DNA of 14,354 nt from an uncultured Alphaproteobacteria bacterium (GTDB lineage: Bacteria > Pseudomonadota > Alphaproteobacteria > CAKMZR01): contig CAKMZR010000025.1 in assembly GCA_929200455.1 (NCBI GenBank), positions 1 through 14,354 of the forward strand, given 5' to 3'. Positions within the stretch are counted from its first letter, which is position 1, and every line of letters starts with the position of its first letter. Position numbers and translations under genes: made by a program. The notes beneath the pieces were generated by a model that was not told the DNA's origin, did no database searches, and saw only the letters and a list, made by a program, of their open reading frames with translations. Positions 13,092 to 14,354 of the stretch are shown here, in pieces.

Positions 13092-14354
13092 GCGTAGGAA
13101 GACGCAAGGCGGCGATTGTGGGGGTGGGTGTGATAGGAGGGGGTTGGGCGTCAAGATTTTTGTTGAATGGTTGGGACGTATCGATTTTTGATTTGGATTT
13201 GGATGCGAGACGCAAGTTTGAGGAGGTGTTGGCTCATGCGCGTCGTTCGTTGCCGTCGCTTTATGACAAGGCGATGCCCCTTGAGGGATCGGTAAGTTTT
13301 CACGAGGACATAGGGGAAGCCGTGAGGGGTTCTTTGTGGGTTCAAGAGAGTGTGCCGGAGTGTTTGGAAGTTAAGCATAAGGTTTATGCTGAGATAGAAA
13401 AGCACGCCCCTGAGGATGCGGTGATAGGCTCTTCGACTTCGGGTTTTAAGCCTTCTGACTTGAATGTGGCGGGAGGTCGAGTGATCGTGGCTCACCCTTT
13501 TAATCCTGTATATCTTTTGCCGTTGGTGGAGCTCGTGGGGGATGAGGAGATGTGTGGACAGGCATCATTGTATCTTCGAGAGATGGGGATGTACCCTTTG
13601 AAGGTACGGAAAGAGATTGATGCCCACATAGCGGATCGTCTTTTGGAGTCTGTATGGCGTGAAGGTTTGTGGCTTGTGAAGGAGGGTGTATGCACGACGG
13701 GTGAGCTTGACGAAGCGATACGGCTGGGATTTGGTTTGAGGTGGGGTCAGATGGGCTTATTTGAGACCTACCGTATAGCGGGGGGTGAAGCGGGCATGAG
13801 GCATTTTATGGAACAATTTGGCCCTGCCCTGAAATGGCCTTGGAGCCGATTGACGGATGTTCCTGAGTTGACGGATTCTCTTGTGGATTTGATCGGTTTA
13901 CAGTCTGATGCTCAGTCTGGCTCTATGACGATTCGGGAGTTGGAGCGTCTTCGGGATGACAATCTTGTGGGCATGATGCGGTCATTGAAGCGTTTACGGA
14001 GCGGAGTGGGAGCGACGATTGCGTTGCATGAGTCGACCTTTGAGGACGTGGAGGAAGAGGCCCTTCCTGTGACGGTTCGTCGTCAGGTTCCTCAAGTTTG
14101 GACGGACTACAACGGGCATATGAACGAGGCGAGGTACACGGAAGTGTGTGCTCAGGCGACGGATCGTTTTATGGAGTTGATAGGGTGTGACAAGGATTAT
14201 GTGGGTACTGTGGGAAGTTATTTTACGGTAGAGAGTCACGTACGTTTTTTGTCGGAGGTACGTGAGGGAGAGATGATAACGGTGAGGACTCGGGTATTGG
14301 GAGGAGGGGGTAAGAGGATGCATCTTTTTCATAGTCTTTATGGGGGATCGGGAA
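13088..14354 (+). CDS. L-carnitine dehydrogenase fused to a thioesterase domain (3' end outside window)
   Basis: The first 422 codons are visible; the gene runs off the window. Residues 1 to about 315 are a 3-hydroxyacyl-CoA-dehydrogenase-like NAD+ enzyme with GVGVIGGG at 12-19 in the nucleotide-binding fold, SSTSGF and VAHPFNPVYLLPLVE in the middle, and a helical C-terminal domain; such proteins oxidise L-carnitine to 3-dehydrocarnitine. From about 328 a hot-dog thioesterase starts, with DYNGHMNEARY and the likely catalytic D340; in other bacteria the separate equivalent hydrolyses betainyl-CoA to betaine. The domains correspond to CdhA and CdhB. The ATG at 13088 overlaps the BKACE stop, so stoichiometric expression is likely. 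G/T-rich coding strand as in the core. Confidence 0.92.
   Translation, partial: MSVGRRKAAIVGVGVIGGGWASRFLLNGWDVSIFDLDLDARRKFEEVLAHARRSLPSLYDKAMPLEGSVSFHEDIGEAVRGSLWVQESVPECLEVKHKVYAEIEKHAPEDAVIGSSTSGFKPSDLNVAGGRVIVAHPFNPVYLLPLVELVGDEEMCGQASLYLREMGMYPLKVRKEIDAHIADRLLESVWREGLWLVKEGVCTTGELDEAIRLGFGLRWGQMGLFETYRIAGGEAGMRHFMEQFGPALKWPWSRLTDVPELTDSLVDLIGLQSDAQSGSMTIRELERLRDDNLVGMMRSLKRLRSGVGATIALHESTFEDVEEEALPVTVRRQVPQVWTDYNGHMNEARYTEVCAQATDRFMELIGCDKDYVGTVGSYFTVESHVRFLSEVREGEMITVRTRVLGGGGKRMHLFHSLYGGSG

Overview
The window looks like an alphaproteobacterial chromosome segment. The clearest markers are the ileS-lspA-lipoprotein (DUF3035/BamF-like) block, the dnaA type, and a carnitine-degradation pair in which the dehydrogenase is fused to a thioesterase. 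I cannot place it below class level. The core DNA (about 1-5.7 kb and 12.1 kb to the end) has a striking strand bias. The + strand is rich in G and T whichever strand the gene is on, so ileS, lspA and the carnitine genes look G/T-rich while dnaA and yggS, on the minus strand, look A/C-rich. This suggests the + strand is the leading strand throughout, and it explains the many long shadow reading frames.

Layout: (1) 1-2961, the 3' part of ileS, then lspA and a small lipoprotein, all joined by ATGA stop/start overlaps. (2) 2964-5497, dnaA and the PLP-homeostasis gene yggS on the minus strand, separated by about 470 bp that holds possible DnaA boxes. (3) 5607-5694, tRNA-Ser(GGA) with its own likely promoter. 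(4) 5.7-12.06 kb, an accessory block without the strand bias: a GntP-family transporter with an overlapping 41-codon ORF, an Old Yellow Enzyme family oxidoreductase, a GC-rich methyltransferase, a truncated reading frame, and a kbl-tdh threonine-to-glycine operon. (5) 12174-14354, core-like DNA again: a BKACE enzyme for dehydrocarnitine cleavage overlapping a carnitine dehydrogenase-thioesterase fusion that runs off the window.

The most unusual feature is a direct repeat present three times in the same orientation (7192, 8738 and 12062). The copies bracket two modules: the oxidoreductase, and the methyltransferase-kbl-tdh set. The last two copies are longer, share a further tail, and each ends just upstream of a + strand gene. 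The third copy sits at the border between accessory and core DNA, directly before the carnitine operon. Together with the different base compositions of the modules, this suggests stepwise acquisition or recombination at a dispersed repeat. The mechanism is inference.

Metabolically, Tdh and Kbl turn threonine into glycine and acetyl-CoA. The carnitine enzymes oxidise L-carnitine, use acetyl-CoA to cleave 3-dehydrocarnitine, and release betaine. The accessory genes therefore feed the same glycine/betaine/acetyl-CoA area as the neighbouring core operon.
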